Assembly (NCBI RefSeq): GCF_025154055.1
Contig: NZ_JAOALK010000054.1
Location: 1 to 40,452, forward strand
Origin: Aquibacillus koreensis
GTDB lineage: Bacteria; Bacillota; Bacilli; Bacillales; Amphibacillaceae
DNA: 40,452 nt
Direction of reading: 5' to 3'
The position numbers and the translations under genes were made by a program. Under the pieces are notes generated by a model, which saw nothing but the letters and a program-made list of their open reading frames with translations, made no database searches and had not been told where the DNA came from. Shown here one piece after another: positions 19,479 through 27,852 of the stretch; positions within the stretch are counted from its first letter, which is position 1; each line of letters starts with the position of its first letter.

Positions 19479-19790
19479 TTCGAACGCATCAGAGGATGAA
19501 CCTCTTGCTAACGCGTTCGCAAGAGTTGTATTCGAACGCGTCAGAGAGTGAACCTTGAGCTAACGCGTTCGCAAGAGATGTATTCGAACGCGTCAGAGAG
19601 CGAACCCTGAGCTAACGCGTTCGCAAGAGTTGTATTCGAACGCGTCAGAGAGCGAACCCTGAGCTAACGCGTTCGCAAGAGTTGTATTCGAACGCGTCAG
19701 AGAGTGAACCTTGAGCTAACACGTTCGCAAGAGTCGTATTCGAACGCGTCAGAGAGCGAACCCTGATTTAACGCGTTAGAAAGCAGTGCT
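19479..19790 (+). repeat. 52-bp tandem array 1, six units
   Basis: Six head-to-tail units start at 19479, 19531, 19583, 19635, 19687 and 19739, with a period of exactly 52. Each unit alternates the 9-bp motif CGAACGCGT, a 21-base spacer, its reverse complement ACGCGTTCG, and a 13-base spacer. Units 2 to 5 are nearly identical; unit 1 and the end of unit 6 are degenerate. There are no variable spacers, so it is not a CRISPR. No ORF, promoter or ribosome binding site was found in it. Confidence 0.9.
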
Positions 19791-19805
19791 TCCGTAATAG
19801 CTAAG

Positions 19806-19838
19806 TTAACTACGTCGCACTTTATAAATACTACGTCT
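19806..19838 (-). repeat. Right inverted end of repeat element 1
   Basis: GTCGCACTTTATAAATACT (19814-19832), read on the minus strand, aligns with the left end of this element and with both ends of element 2. Preceding TTAACTAC corresponds to GTTAC at the right end of element 2. Confidence 0.6.
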
Positions 19839-19895
19839 TAACAATCAATCAAATAGATCTAGAGCTAAGCGAAAAGATGGAATTGTAAATAAAAA

Positions 19896-19961
19896 TTTAC
19901 ATTTTATTGAACAACTTTATAGTTTACTAGTATTCACATAAGACTTTCTTCATTGTATGAT
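19896..19961 (+). promoter_or_regulatory. phoPR promoter with PhoP-box-like repeats
   Basis: TTCACA (19933-19938) and TATGAT (19956-19961) are 17 bases apart, a good sigma-A promoter 30 bases before phoP. Upstream, TTTACA (19896), TTGAAC (19907), TTTACT (19923) and TTCACA (19933) recur at about 10-16 base intervals. B. subtilis PhoP binds TT(A/C/T)ACA-like direct repeats, so autoregulation is plausible. A perfect GTAAAT/ATTTAC palindrome overlaps at 19885-19900. Confidence 0.45.
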
Positions 19962-19990
19962 GAACATAACATAGAAGATGGGGTGTTAGG

Positions 19991-20686
19991 ATGAATCAAA
20001 AGGTTTTAATTGTAGATGATGAAGAATCAATCGTAACCCTGCTCCAATATAATATAGAAAAAGCAGGTTTTAAAACAGATGTAGCATATACTGGTACCGA
20101 TGGATTACATAAAGCAACTTCTCAATCATTTGATTTGATTGTATTAGATCTAATGTTGCCCGGATTAGAAGGAACAGAAGTTTGCAAGCAGTTGCGACAA
20201 AAACAAATCGACACACCTATTTTAATGCTTACAGCTAAAGATGATGAATTCGACAAAGTATTAGGTTTGGAACTTGGTGCAGATGATTATTTAACAAAAC
20301 CTTTTAGTCCAAAAGAAGTTGTGGCACGGATAAAGGCCATTTTAAGACGGACAGGTAAACGAGAGAGTGAACCTGAACAGTCATTTATAAAAGTTTCTGA
20401 ACTACTTATTTATCCAGAACAATACGAAGCGACGATCAGAGATGAGACGTTAACCTTCACGAGAAAAGAATTTGAGCTATTATTGTATTTGGCTAAGCAT
20501 AAAGGCAAGGTTTTATCTCGTGATCAATTACTAAGTGCGGTTTGGAATTATGATTTTGTAGGAGATACAAGGATTGTGGATGTTCATGTAAGTCACTTAC
20601 GAGAAAAGATTGAGCCTGACACAAAGCACCCTGTTTATATAAAGACTATTCGTGGTCTTGGGTATAAAATGGAGGAGCCTTCTTAA
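19991..20686 (+). CDS. phoP: PhoP-type response regulator
   Basis: A 231-residue OmpR/PhoB-family regulator. The receiver domain has the acidic pocket D9-D10, phosphoacceptor D53 in VLDLMLPG, T81 in MLTAKDD, and K103 in LTKPF. The C-terminal winged helix (about 130-230) contains TRKEFELLLYLAKHKGKVL and the recognition region GDTRIVDVHVSHLREKIE. PhoP controls the phosphate-starvation response in B. subtilis, including teichoic acid replacement. GGGGTG precedes the ATG. phoR begins at the base after its stop codon. Location after icd (normally after mdh) and before polA supports the name. Confidence 0.93.
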   Translation: MNQKVLIVDDEESIVTLLQYNIEKAGFKTDVAYTGTDGLHKATSQSFDLIVLDLMLPGLEGTEVCKQLRQKQIDTPILMLTAKDDEFDKVLGLELGADDYLTKPFSPKEVVARIKAILRRTGKRESEPEQSFIKVSELLIYPEQYEATIRDETLTFTRKEFELLLYLAKHKGKVLSRDQLLSAVWNYDFVGDTRIVDVHVSHLREKIEPDTKHPVYIKTIRGLGYKMEEPS

Positions 20687-22069
20687 ATGGGTGCTTCAAA
20701 TAAACGTTTGTTTTTCATGTATGCATTTATTGCATTTCTAATTATGACCAGTATTGGTAGTATCATTATTCCATTTGTTTCCGGTACGGAACGGATCATT
20801 GTCGGGTTGGTGATGCTTGGTGGATTAATTGTGCTATTAATACTAATTTACAATATTTTTGACAGGTATATAAAACCAGTACGGGCCTCTGCCATGGTCG
20901 CTAATGAGCTAGTGAAAGGTAATTACAAAGCTCGAACGTATGTAAATCATTATGGAGATGCTGGAAAGCTAAGTAGTTCTATTAATAAGTTAGCACGAAG
21001 TTTACAAGAGATGACAATCCAAGAAAAAATGCAGGGAAATCAATTAAGAACTGTCATTGATAATATGGAAAGTGGACTAATGTTAATTGATGAGAAAGGG
21101 TATGTGCATTTAGTCAATAGAAAGTTTATTCAAATTTTTGGCAAAGAAGTATCGGAGTATGTAGGATTCTTATATTATGATGTGTTGGAGCAAGTAAGGA
21201 TACATAAGGCAGTACAAGAAGCTTTTTTATATGAAGAAAAAGTAAAAAGTTCCTTCACAATTTCTATGGAAGTGGAAAAAAGATACATCGAAATTGTAGG
21301 AGCTCCTATCTTTACTGATACAAAAGAATTAAAAGGCGCTGTTTTAGTCTTTCATGATATCACAGAGTTAAAACGTGTTGAGCAAATGAGAAAAGACTTT
21401 GTAGCAAATGTATCGCATGAATTGAAAACACCAATTACGTCGATCCGTGGATTTGCAGAAACACTATTAGATGGAGATATGGACAGTGATGATCTACGAA
21501 AACAATTTTTGGCGATTATATTGACTGAAAGTGAAAGACTTCAAGCATTGGTTCATGATTTATTAGAGCTATCTAAGTTGGAAAGAGATGAGTTCAAATT
21601 ACGCTATGAAAATATAGAAATTACAAAGCTATTGTCAGGGATTATAGCCATTACTGAACAACAAGCAGAAAAGAAAGATATCGAGTTTACTGCTACTATC
21701 GATGATTCGATTTATATGCGTGCCGATCATGATCGGTTAAAGCAAGTGTTTATCAATTTGTTAAATAATGCTATAAACTATACGCCTGTAAGTGGTAAGG
21801 TGGAGTTAGTGGTAAAAGAAAACCAAGAAGTTGTTGAAATCACCGTAAGTGATACAGGAATCGGAATACCGGAAGAAGTACAGAATCGGATTTTTGAAAG
21901 GTTCTATAGAGTAGATCGTGCAAGAAGTAGAAATACTGGTGGTACAGGATTAGGACTAGCGATTGTCAAACATATTGTGGAAGCTCACAAAGGAACTATT
22001 CATGTTGAGAGTAGGTTAGATCAAGGTTCCACTTTTAGAATAGAAATACCTGTAAGTAGACAGGTTTGA
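20687..22069 (+). CDS. phoR: PhoR-type sensor histidine kinase without extracytoplasmic domain
   Basis: The 460-residue kinase has two transmembrane helices, about residues 8-30 and 37-58, joined by a loop of only about six residues. Then come a HAMP-like linker (59-112), a cytoplasmic PAS domain (about 115-228), the phosphoacceptor H244 in FVANVSHELKTPITS, and the ATPase domain with NLLNNAINY, DTGIGIP and GGTGLGLAIVKHI. B. subtilis PhoR is about 579 residues and carries an extracytoplasmic PAS-like domain that is missing here. Signal input would have to come through the membrane or the internal PAS. GGAGGA within the end of phoP serves as its ribosome binding site, so the genes are coupled. 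Confidence 0.92.
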   Translation: MGASNKRLFFMYAFIAFLIMTSIGSIIIPFVSGTERIIVGLVMLGGLIVLLILIYNIFDRYIKPVRASAMVANELVKGNYKARTYVNHYGDAGKLSSSINKLARSLQEMTIQEKMQGNQLRTVIDNMESGLMLIDEKGYVHLVNRKFIQIFGKEVSEYVGFLYYDVLEQVRIHKAVQEAFLYEEKVKSSFTISMEVEKRYIEIVGAPIFTDTKELKGAVLVFHDITELKRVEQMRKDFVANVSHELKTPITSIRGFAETLLDGDMDSDDLRKQFLAIILTESERLQALVHDLLELSKLERDEFKLRYENIEITKLLSGIIAITEQQAEKKDIEFTATIDDSIYMRADHDRLKQVFINLLNNAINYTPVSGKVELVVKENQEVVEITVSDTGIGIPEEVQNRIFERFYRVDRARSRNTGGTGLGLAIVKHIVEAHKGTIHVESRLDQGSTFRIEIPVSRQV

Positions 22070-22088
22070 TGACATTTTATCCTTTACA

Positions 22089-22132
22089 AAAGTAGCTTGG
22101 CATGTAATTTGTTGCCAGGCTACTTTACTTTT
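22089..22132 (+). terminator. phoPR terminator
   Basis: AAAGTAGCTTGGCA pairs with TGCCAGGCTACTTT apart from one wobble, followed by ACTTTTT. Confidence 0.8.
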
Positions 22133-22175
22133 TGGGTGAAAAAATACCTCTTAAAAAGAAATAGGGGGTAGAAAA

Positions 22176-22202
22176 TGAAACCAATCTAGTATTGTAAACG
22201 TA
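22176..22202 (+). promoter_or_regulatory. Sigma-W-like ECF promoter of hflKC
   Basis: TGAAAC (22176-22181) and CGTA (22199-22202) are 17 bases apart; the B. subtilis sigma-W consensus is TGAAAC, 16 bases, CGTA. It lies 31 bases before hflK, in a suitable place for a start site, and follows a strong terminator, so hflKC needs a promoter here. No comparable sigma-A promoter stands out. Confidence 0.5.
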
Positions 22203-22233
22203 TGTGTATTATGCATAAAAAAGGGGGAGAAAT

Positions 22234-23211
22234 ATGACTTTAAAACAAATCTACAGTTGGTTAGGTATTGTAATTGCAATTGTTATTCTTGGTTTTGTTG
22301 GTCTTACTAGTTGGTACACTGTAGATGAATCAGATCAAGCGGTAATCCTAACTTTTGGTAAAGCAGAAGAAGCAGTTACAGAATCCGGATTACATTTTAA
22401 ATTACCTTGGCCATTGCAAGAAGTAGAAAAACTATCGAAAGAAACATTTAGTTTGGACTTAGGTCTTGATGATACGGATACTGTTAGAATGATTACTGGA
22501 GATGAAAAAATTATTCAAGCGAACTTAGTTGTGCAATGGAAAATTGCGGAACCTGAAAAGTTTCTTTTTGAATCAACGGATCCAGAAACGATCTTGAACA
22601 ATGGCACATCTGCTGCACTTAGAAGCATTATTGGTTCTTCTACGATTGATGAAGCATTAACAGATGGAAAGGCGAAAGTTGAAAATGAAGTAAGGGAACT
22701 GCTCATTTCACTAATTGATGACTATGACATAGGAATATCTATTTCAGATGTAAAACTTCAAGAAGTAGATTTACCAAATGAAGAGGTAAGACAAGCATTT
22801 ATGACAGTTACGGATGCCCGTGAAACGATGAATACAAAGAAAAACGAGGCAGAGAAATATGAGAATCAACAAAGAGAGGAAGCGCTTGGTGAGAAAGACG
22901 CGATTATATCTCGTGCTGAAGGAGATAAAATTGAACGTATTGAAATTGCGCGAGGTAATGTAGCTGAATTCAATGCATTGTACGAAGCGTATCAAAATAG
23001 TCCTGATATTACTAGAGAACGCCTGCTATTAGAAACGTTGGATCAGGTACTTGCGGATGCCAATGTTTATATTATGAACGATGATGGAGATACATTGAAA
23101 TATTTACCATTGAACCCTAACAACACAAATACTCGAACAACTACACCGGTTCCAAGTTCTGATGACAATAACAATTCTACTGCTACAGAAGAAGGTGAAA
23201 AGAATGAGTGA
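22234..23211 (+). CDS. hflK: SPFH-domain protein HflK
   Basis: HflK and HflC form a large membrane complex that encloses and modulates the FtsH protease. The 325-residue protein has one N-terminal membrane helix (about residues 8-28), a band-7/SPFH domain (about 28-200, including VDESDQAVILTFGKAEE and GLHFKLPWPLQEVEK), then a charged helical region. It ends in a low-complexity Asn/Thr/Ser tail. AAAAGGGGGAG precedes the ATG. The stop overlaps the hflC start by eight bases. B. subtilis lacks HflKC and uses flotillins instead. HflK versus HflC naming follows gene order and the longer C-terminal tail. Confidence 0.9.
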   Translation: MTLKQIYSWLGIVIAIVILGFVGLTSWYTVDESDQAVILTFGKAEEAVTESGLHFKLPWPLQEVEKLSKETFSLDLGLDDTDTVRMITGDEKIIQANLVVQWKIAEPEKFLFESTDPETILNNGTSAALRSIIGSSTIDEALTDGKAKVENEVRELLISLIDDYDIGISISDVKLQEVDLPNEEVRQAFMTVTDARETMNTKKNEAEKYENQQREEALGEKDAIISRAEGDKIERIEIARGNVAEFNALYEAYQNSPDITRERLLLETLDQVLADANVYIMNDDGDTLKYLPLNPNNTNTRTTTPVPSSDDNNNSTATEEGEKNE

Positions 23212-24136
23212 TGAAAATATACTTGACATGAATAGTAAAAAATCATCCAATGAGGTTAAACGCTATGTGAAGATGGGGATTTCAGGTATCCTTCTGATAG
23301 TTATTGTAGCTTTGTTTATCAGTAGTATGTTTATTGTAAAAGAAGGCGAATACAAAGTAGTTCGGCAATTTGGGGAAGTAATCGATATTAAGGATACGCC
23401 TGGATTACATTTCCGTGTACCAATCCTACATTCTATTACGACATTACCAAATAAAAAGATGATATATGATGTTACTGAAAAAGAAATAAATACATTAGAT
23501 AAAAAGAGAATTATCATTGATAATTATGCTATATGGGAAATTATTAATCCAACCCAGATGATTACGAATGCTAAAACTGAAATTAACGCTGAAGCTAGAA
23601 TGGGAGAGTTTATTTTCTCTATTATAAGATCTGAACTTGGTACCATGAATTATGGACAAATAATAAATGATGAGGGAAGTACACGTGGAGATATTAACCA
23701 GCGAGTAACAGCACGTGTAAATGAACTATTAGCACGCGATGAATATGGTATAAGAGTAAATGATATACGTATCAAAAGAACGGATTTACCTGAAGAAAAC
23801 GAACAAGCGGTATTTAGACAAATGATCTCTGAACGTGAATCAAAGGCACAGGAGTATTTATCTCAGGGTGAAGCAGAAAAGAAACGTATCATTGCTCAAA
23901 CTGACCGTGATGTAAAAGAGTTGCTATCAAAAGCAAATGCAGAAGCAGCTCAAATTCGTGCAGAAGGTGAAGAAGAAGCAGCTGTGATGTATAACGAGGC
24001 ATTCTCTCGTGATCAAGATTTTTACCAGTTGTACAGAACCTTAGAGTCATATAAAAAGACTATTAACAACGAAACAACAATTATTTTACCAAGTAATTCT
24101 CCGTATGCAGAATTATTATCTGGTTATACGGAGTAA
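23204..24136 (+). CDS. hflC: SPFH-domain protein HflC
   Basis: Second subunit of the HflKC complex, 310 residues. A membrane helix lies at about 21-42, followed by the SPFH domain with VKEGEYKVVRQFGEVID and PGLHFRVPILHSI. A coiled-coil stretch rich in Ala, Glu and Gln (about 205-270, including SKANAEAAQIRAEGEEEAAV) follows, as in other HflC proteins. I start it at the ATG at 23204, with GAAGGTGA six bases upstream; this overlaps the hflK stop and implies coupling. An in-frame extension back to 23162 has no ribosome binding site. A strong terminator follows. Confidence 0.9.
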   Translation: MSDENILDMNSKKSSNEVKRYVKMGISGILLIVIVALFISSMFIVKEGEYKVVRQFGEVIDIKDTPGLHFRVPILHSITTLPNKKMIYDVTEKEINTLDKKRIIIDNYAIWEIINPTQMITNAKTEINAEARMGEFIFSIIRSELGTMNYGQIINDEGSTRGDINQRVTARVNELLARDEYGIRVNDIRIKRTDLPEENEQAVFRQMISERESKAQEYLSQGEAEKKRIIAQTDRDVKELLSKANAEAAQIRAEGEEEAAVMYNEAFSRDQDFYQLYRTLESYKKTINNETTIILPSNSPYAELLSGYTE

Positions 24137-24167
24137 TCCTTTGTTAGAGGAAAACAATATAAGTAGC

Positions 24168-24210
24168 AAAACTGACCTGATGTTAGTAATTTCATCAGGT
24201 CAGTTTTTTT
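24168..24210 (+). terminator. hflKC terminator
   Basis: AAAACTGACCTGATG and CATCAGGTCAGTTTT flank a ten-base loop and continue into a T tract. Confidence 0.85.
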
Positions 24211-24216
24211 CATCTA

Positions 24217-24232
24217 TACCATGATCATGGTA
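24217..24232. promoter_or_regulatory. Perfect 16-bp palindrome upstream of polA
   Basis: TACCATGATCATGGTA is a gap-free palindrome seven bases after the hflKC terminator and about 70 bases before polA. It could be an operator for polA. It does not match the B. subtilis LexA consensus CGAAC-N4-GTTCG. Confidence 0.35.
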
Positions 24233-24303
24233 ATATAGAAAGTAGAAGAAAAGTAATAGGATACATAACTAATAATGTTTTTGAATAAGAAGGAGTGCTA
24301 AAC

Positions 24304-26940
24304 ATGACAAATAAACTAGTACTTATTGATGGAAATAGTATTGCTTATCGAGCTTTTTTTGCATTACCACTTTTAAATAATGACAAGGGTGTTTATACCA
24401 ATGCAGTGTACGGATTTACAACGATGTTATTACGCATCTTAGAGGACGAAAAGCCAACACACTTGCTAGTAGCTTTTGATGCTGGAAAAACCACTTTCCG
24501 TCACAAAACATACGGGGAATATAAGGGTGGTAGACAAAAGACTCCATCTGAGCTCTCTGAGCAATTCCCGTTATTAAAGGAAACGTTGGACGCTTTTAAT
24601 ATCAAACATTATCAACTAAGTGAATACGAAGCGGATGACATTATTGGAACACTTGCAACCCAAGGGCAAAAAGAAGATTGGGAAGTTAATGTCATATCTG
24701 GTGACAAGGATTTATTACAGCTGGTATCTGATCGCGTAAAAGTAAGTTTAACCAAAAAGGGATTGTCTGAAGTCGATACATACACGCCTGTTTTTATGGA
24801 AGAAAAGTTAGAAATATCACCAGACCAAGTCATTGATATGAAAGCTTTAATGGGTGATGCTTCTGATAATATTCCTGGAGTGCCTGGAGTCGGTCAAAAA
24901 ACGGCAGTAAAGTTGTTAAAGCAATATCAAACATTAGAAAATTTATATGAACATATTGATGAAGTAAGCGGTAAGAAGTTGAAAGAAAAATTAGAAAATC
25001 ATAAAGATGATGCCTTTATGAGTAAAGAGTTAGTAACAATAAAATGTGATTCACCAATTGAGATTAAATTAGATGACATTCAATATACCGGATATGAGGC
25101 GAATCAAGTTAGTAGCATATTTAAAGAACTCGGTTTTCAATCGTTGTTAACGAGGTTGGAAGGGGAAGTATCTTTAGAGGATAGCAAAGAAGAATTAAAT
25201 GACATCGAAATAGAAGTGCTAGATAGCATTGACGAATCCATTTTTACTGGAATAGAAGCGCTAGAAGTTGAAATGTTAGGAGATAGCTATCATGTCGCAC
25301 CAATTGAAGGAATAGGATTGGTCAATGAAAATAAAAAGTATTTTATCCCAACTGACGTTGCTGTAAAATCAAACGTATTTAAAAAGTGGGCAGAGGATTC
25401 GAACCAAAAGAAATGGGTATTTGATGCCAAGAAAGTAACGGTAGCTTTGTTAAAACACGATATTCATATACATGGTATTTCATTTGATTTATTACTTGCA
25501 TCTTACCTGATTGATCCATCGGAAAATCACCATGATATCCCGGCAATTAGCCATCGTTTTGGTAAAAAACAAGTGTTATTTGATGAGGAAGTATATGGAA
25601 AAGGTGCTAAATTAAAGGTTCCTGAAGTTGAAAAGTTGATGAATCATGTGACAAGAAAAGCAAATATGATTTATTTACTTAAAGACCAAGTAGAACAAGA
25701 GCTTACGGAAAATAGTCAATTGGAACTGTTACAAGACTTAGAGTTACCTCTTTCACTTGTATTGGGTGAAATGGAATCGACTGGTGTCCAAGTTGATGTA
25801 GAGCGATTAAAACGGATGGGTGAAGAACTACAGGAAAGATTGAAACGTATTGAAAGTGAAGTACACGAATTAGCAGGAGAAAAGTTCAACATTAATTCTC
25901 CAAAACAATTAGGACCAATATTATTTGAGAAGTTAGAACTTCCTGTTGTAAAGAAAACAAAAACGGGATATTCCACTTCTGCAGATGTCTTAGAGCAATT
26001 ACAAGAAAAACACCCAATCATACCGAAACTTCTAATGTACAGACAATTAGGTAAGTTGCAATCCACCTATATCGAAGGATTGTTAAAAGTGGTTCATCAA
26101 GATGAAAATAAGATTCACACGAGATTTAACCAAGCATTAACGCAAACTGGTCGACTTAGTTCCATTGAACCTAACCTACAAAACATTCCTATTCGTCTAG
26201 AAGAAGGAAAGAAAATTAGAGAGGCGTTTATACCTTCAGAAAAAGACTGGTATATATTTGCGGCTGACTATTCTCAAATTGAATTAAGAGTCTTGGCACA
26301 TATCGCAAAGGATGAAAAGTTAACGGAAGCATTCCAACAAGGGATGGATATCCATACGAGAACGGCGATGGATGTATTCCATGTTAGTGCTGATGAGATC
26401 ACTGATAACATGAGACGCCAAGCGAAAGCTGTTAACTTTGGAATTGTATATGGTATAAGTGACTACGGTTTATCACAGAACTTAGGCATTACAAGAAAAG
26501 AAGCAAAGCTATTTATAGATCGATATCTAGATAGTTATCCAGGTGTACAGGAATACATGAGCAACATTATTCAAGATGCAAAGCAACATGGGTACGTGAC
26601 AACATTATTGAATAGAAGAAGATATTTGCCGGATATTACGAGTAGAAACTTTAATGTGCGAAGTTTTGCAGAACGGACCGCAATGAATACACCGATCCAA
26701 GGTACGGCTGCTGATATCATAAAGCTAGCAATGATTGATTTGCATGCGAAATTAAAAGAAGAAAACCTGCAAGCACGGATGTTGCTACAAGTACACGATG
26801 AATTGATTTTAGAAGCACCTGAAGAAGAACTAGAGCGTCTTAAGGAACTTGTACCTATGGTTATGGAGAATGCAATCGAGTTAGCTGTTCCATTAAAAGT
26901 GGATTATGCATTTGGACGAACATGGTACGACGCCAAGTAA
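24304..26940 (+). CDS. polA: DNA polymerase I PolA
   Basis: Fills gaps during repair and replaces Okazaki primers. The 878-residue protein has an N-terminal 5' nuclease (about 1-290; DGNSIAYRAFFAL, AFDAGKTTFRH, GDASDNIPGVPGVGQKTA). The central 3'-5' exonuclease-like domain (about 300-470) lacks the usual DxE carboxylates, as in Bacillus enzymes, so proofreading is presumably absent. The polymerase domain has motif A DYSQIELRVLAH (Asp about 655), motif B RRQAKAVNFGIVYG and motif C QVHDELILE. I use the ATG at 24304 with AAGGAG eight bases upstream; the GTG at 24295 lies in that site. mutM follows after 17 bases. Confidence 0.97.
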   Translation: MTNKLVLIDGNSIAYRAFFALPLLNNDKGVYTNAVYGFTTMLLRILEDEKPTHLLVAFDAGKTTFRHKTYGEYKGGRQKTPSELSEQFPLLKETLDAFNIKHYQLSEYEADDIIGTLATQGQKEDWEVNVISGDKDLLQLVSDRVKVSLTKKGLSEVDTYTPVFMEEKLEISPDQVIDMKALMGDASDNIPGVPGVGQKTAVKLLKQYQTLENLYEHIDEVSGKKLKEKLENHKDDAFMSKELVTIKCDSPIEIKLDDIQYTGYEANQVSSIFKELGFQSLLTRLEGEVSLEDSKEELNDIEIEVLDSIDESIFTGIEALEVEMLGDSYHVAPIEGIGLVNENKKYFIPTDVAVKSNVFKKWAEDSNQKKWVFDAKKVTVALLKHDIHIHGISFDLLLASYLIDPSENHHDIPAISHRFGKKQVLFDEEVYGKGAKLKVPEVEKLMNHVTRKANMIYLLKDQVEQELTENSQLELLQDLELPLSLVLGEMESTGVQVDVERLKRMGEELQERLKRIESEVHELAGEKFNINSPKQLGPILFEKLELPVVKKTKTGYSTSADVLEQLQEKHPIIPKLLMYRQLGKLQSTYIEGLLKVVHQDENKIHTRFNQALTQTGRLSSIEPNLQNIPIRLEEGKKIREAFIPSEKDWYIFAADYSQIELRVLAHIAKDEKLTEAFQQGMDIHTRTAMDVFHVSADEITDNMRRQAKAVNFGIVYGISDYGLSQNLGITRKEAKLFIDRYLDSYPGVQEYMSNIIQDAKQHGYVTTLLNRRRYLPDITSRNFNVRSFAERTAMNTPIQGTAADIIKLAMIDLHAKLKEENLQARMLLQVHDELILEAPEEELERLKELVPMVMENAIELAVPLKVDYAFGRTWYDAK

Positions 26941-26957
26941 CAAGGAGATAATGTATA

Positions 26958-27782
26958 ATGCCTGAATTACCAGAAGTAGAAACGATTAGAAAAACCTTAA
27001 GACAGTTAGTGTTAAACAAAACAATCAAAGAAGTATCTGTCTTTTGGCCAAAAATGATTAAACAACCAGATGATGTTGAGATTTTTAAACAAATGTTAGA
27101 AGGGCAAACCATTCTAGAGATTGGTCGGAAGGGAAAATTTCTATTATTTGAGCTCACGGACTATATACTAGTATCTCATTTGAGAATGGAAGGAAAGTAT
27201 GGAGTATTTAACGAAAAAGAATCGGTGCTAAAACATACGCATGTAGTATTTCATTTTACCGATGGCCATGAATTACGGTACAACGACGTAAGAAAATTTG
27301 GCACGATGCATTTGTTTGAGAAAGGTGAAGAGCTAACTAACAAACCACTGAGTCAAATAGGCCCAGATCCATTTGAAGAGAGTTTTCATTTCGATACTTT
27401 CTATGAAAAAGTTAAAAAGAGTGAAAGAGCAATAAAAAACATCTTATTAGATCAAACAGTTATCGCTGGGCTTGGAAATATTTATGTGGATGAAACGTTG
27501 TATAAAGCTGGTATCCACCCTCTAAGAAAAGGCAATAGTTTATCAAAAGAAGAAGCAGAACGAATTCAAAGATACGCGACAGAAACGCTCGCCGAGGCAG
27601 TTGAACAAGGCGGTACGACGATAAGATCTTATGTAAATAGTCAAGGCCAAATAGGCATGTTCCAGCAACAACTTTTTGTCTATGGACAAGAGAACAAACC
27701 TTGTAAAAATTGTGGTTCTCCAATTGAGAAAATGAAGGTAAATGGTCGAGGAACACATCTTTGTTTAACCTGTCAAAAATAA
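26958..27782 (+). CDS. mutM: Formamidopyrimidine-DNA glycosylase MutM
   Basis: Removes 8-oxoguanine and formamidopyrimidines and nicks the abasic site. The 274-residue protein begins MPELPEVETI, so the processed N-terminal Pro2 is the nucleophile and Glu3 the second catalytic residue. Conserved Lys60 lies in GRKGKFLLFEL, and NIYVDE and a helix-two-turns-helix are present. The C-terminal zinc finger has four cysteines in CKNCGSP...CLTC. AAGGAGATAATGTATA precedes the ATG. It sits 17 bases behind polA and is likely co-transcribed with it; both act in base excision repair. Confidence 0.97.
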   Translation: MPELPEVETIRKTLRQLVLNKTIKEVSVFWPKMIKQPDDVEIFKQMLEGQTILEIGRKGKFLLFELTDYILVSHLRMEGKYGVFNEKESVLKHTHVVFHFTDGHELRYNDVRKFGTMHLFEKGEELTNKPLSQIGPDPFEESFHFDTFYEKVKKSERAIKNILLDQTVIAGLGNIYVDETLYKAGIHPLRKGNSLSKEEAERIQRYATETLAEAVEQGGTTIRSYVNSQGQIGMFQQQLFVYGQENKPCKNCGSPIEKMKVNGRGTHLCLTCQK

Positions 27783-27796
27783 GATAAGCACATGAA

Positions 27797-27852
27797 AATA
27801 GCTCCCTCCATATACTACTAGTATTGTAAAATCATTGGGAGAAGGGGCTATT
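27797..27852 (+). promoter_or_regulatory. Hairpin that would hide the ytaF ribosome binding site
   Basis: AATAGCTCC (27797-27805) pairs with GGGGCTATT (27844-27852) through nine bases with one wobble. After a mismatch two more pairs can form. The right arm contains most of GAGAAGGGG, the ytaF ribosome binding site. Folding would block ytaF translation. Confidence 0.45.

Noticed and set aside
19479-19790. 52-bp array 1 as a CRISPR
   Set aside because: The whole 52-bp unit repeats; there are no unique spacers between identical repeats and no cas genes in the window. The same applies to array 2.
19479-19790. LexA boxes in array 1
   Set aside because: CGAAC and GTTCG half-sites occur, but their spacing (13 or 21 bases between 9-mers) and orientation do not give CGAAC-N4-GTTCG.
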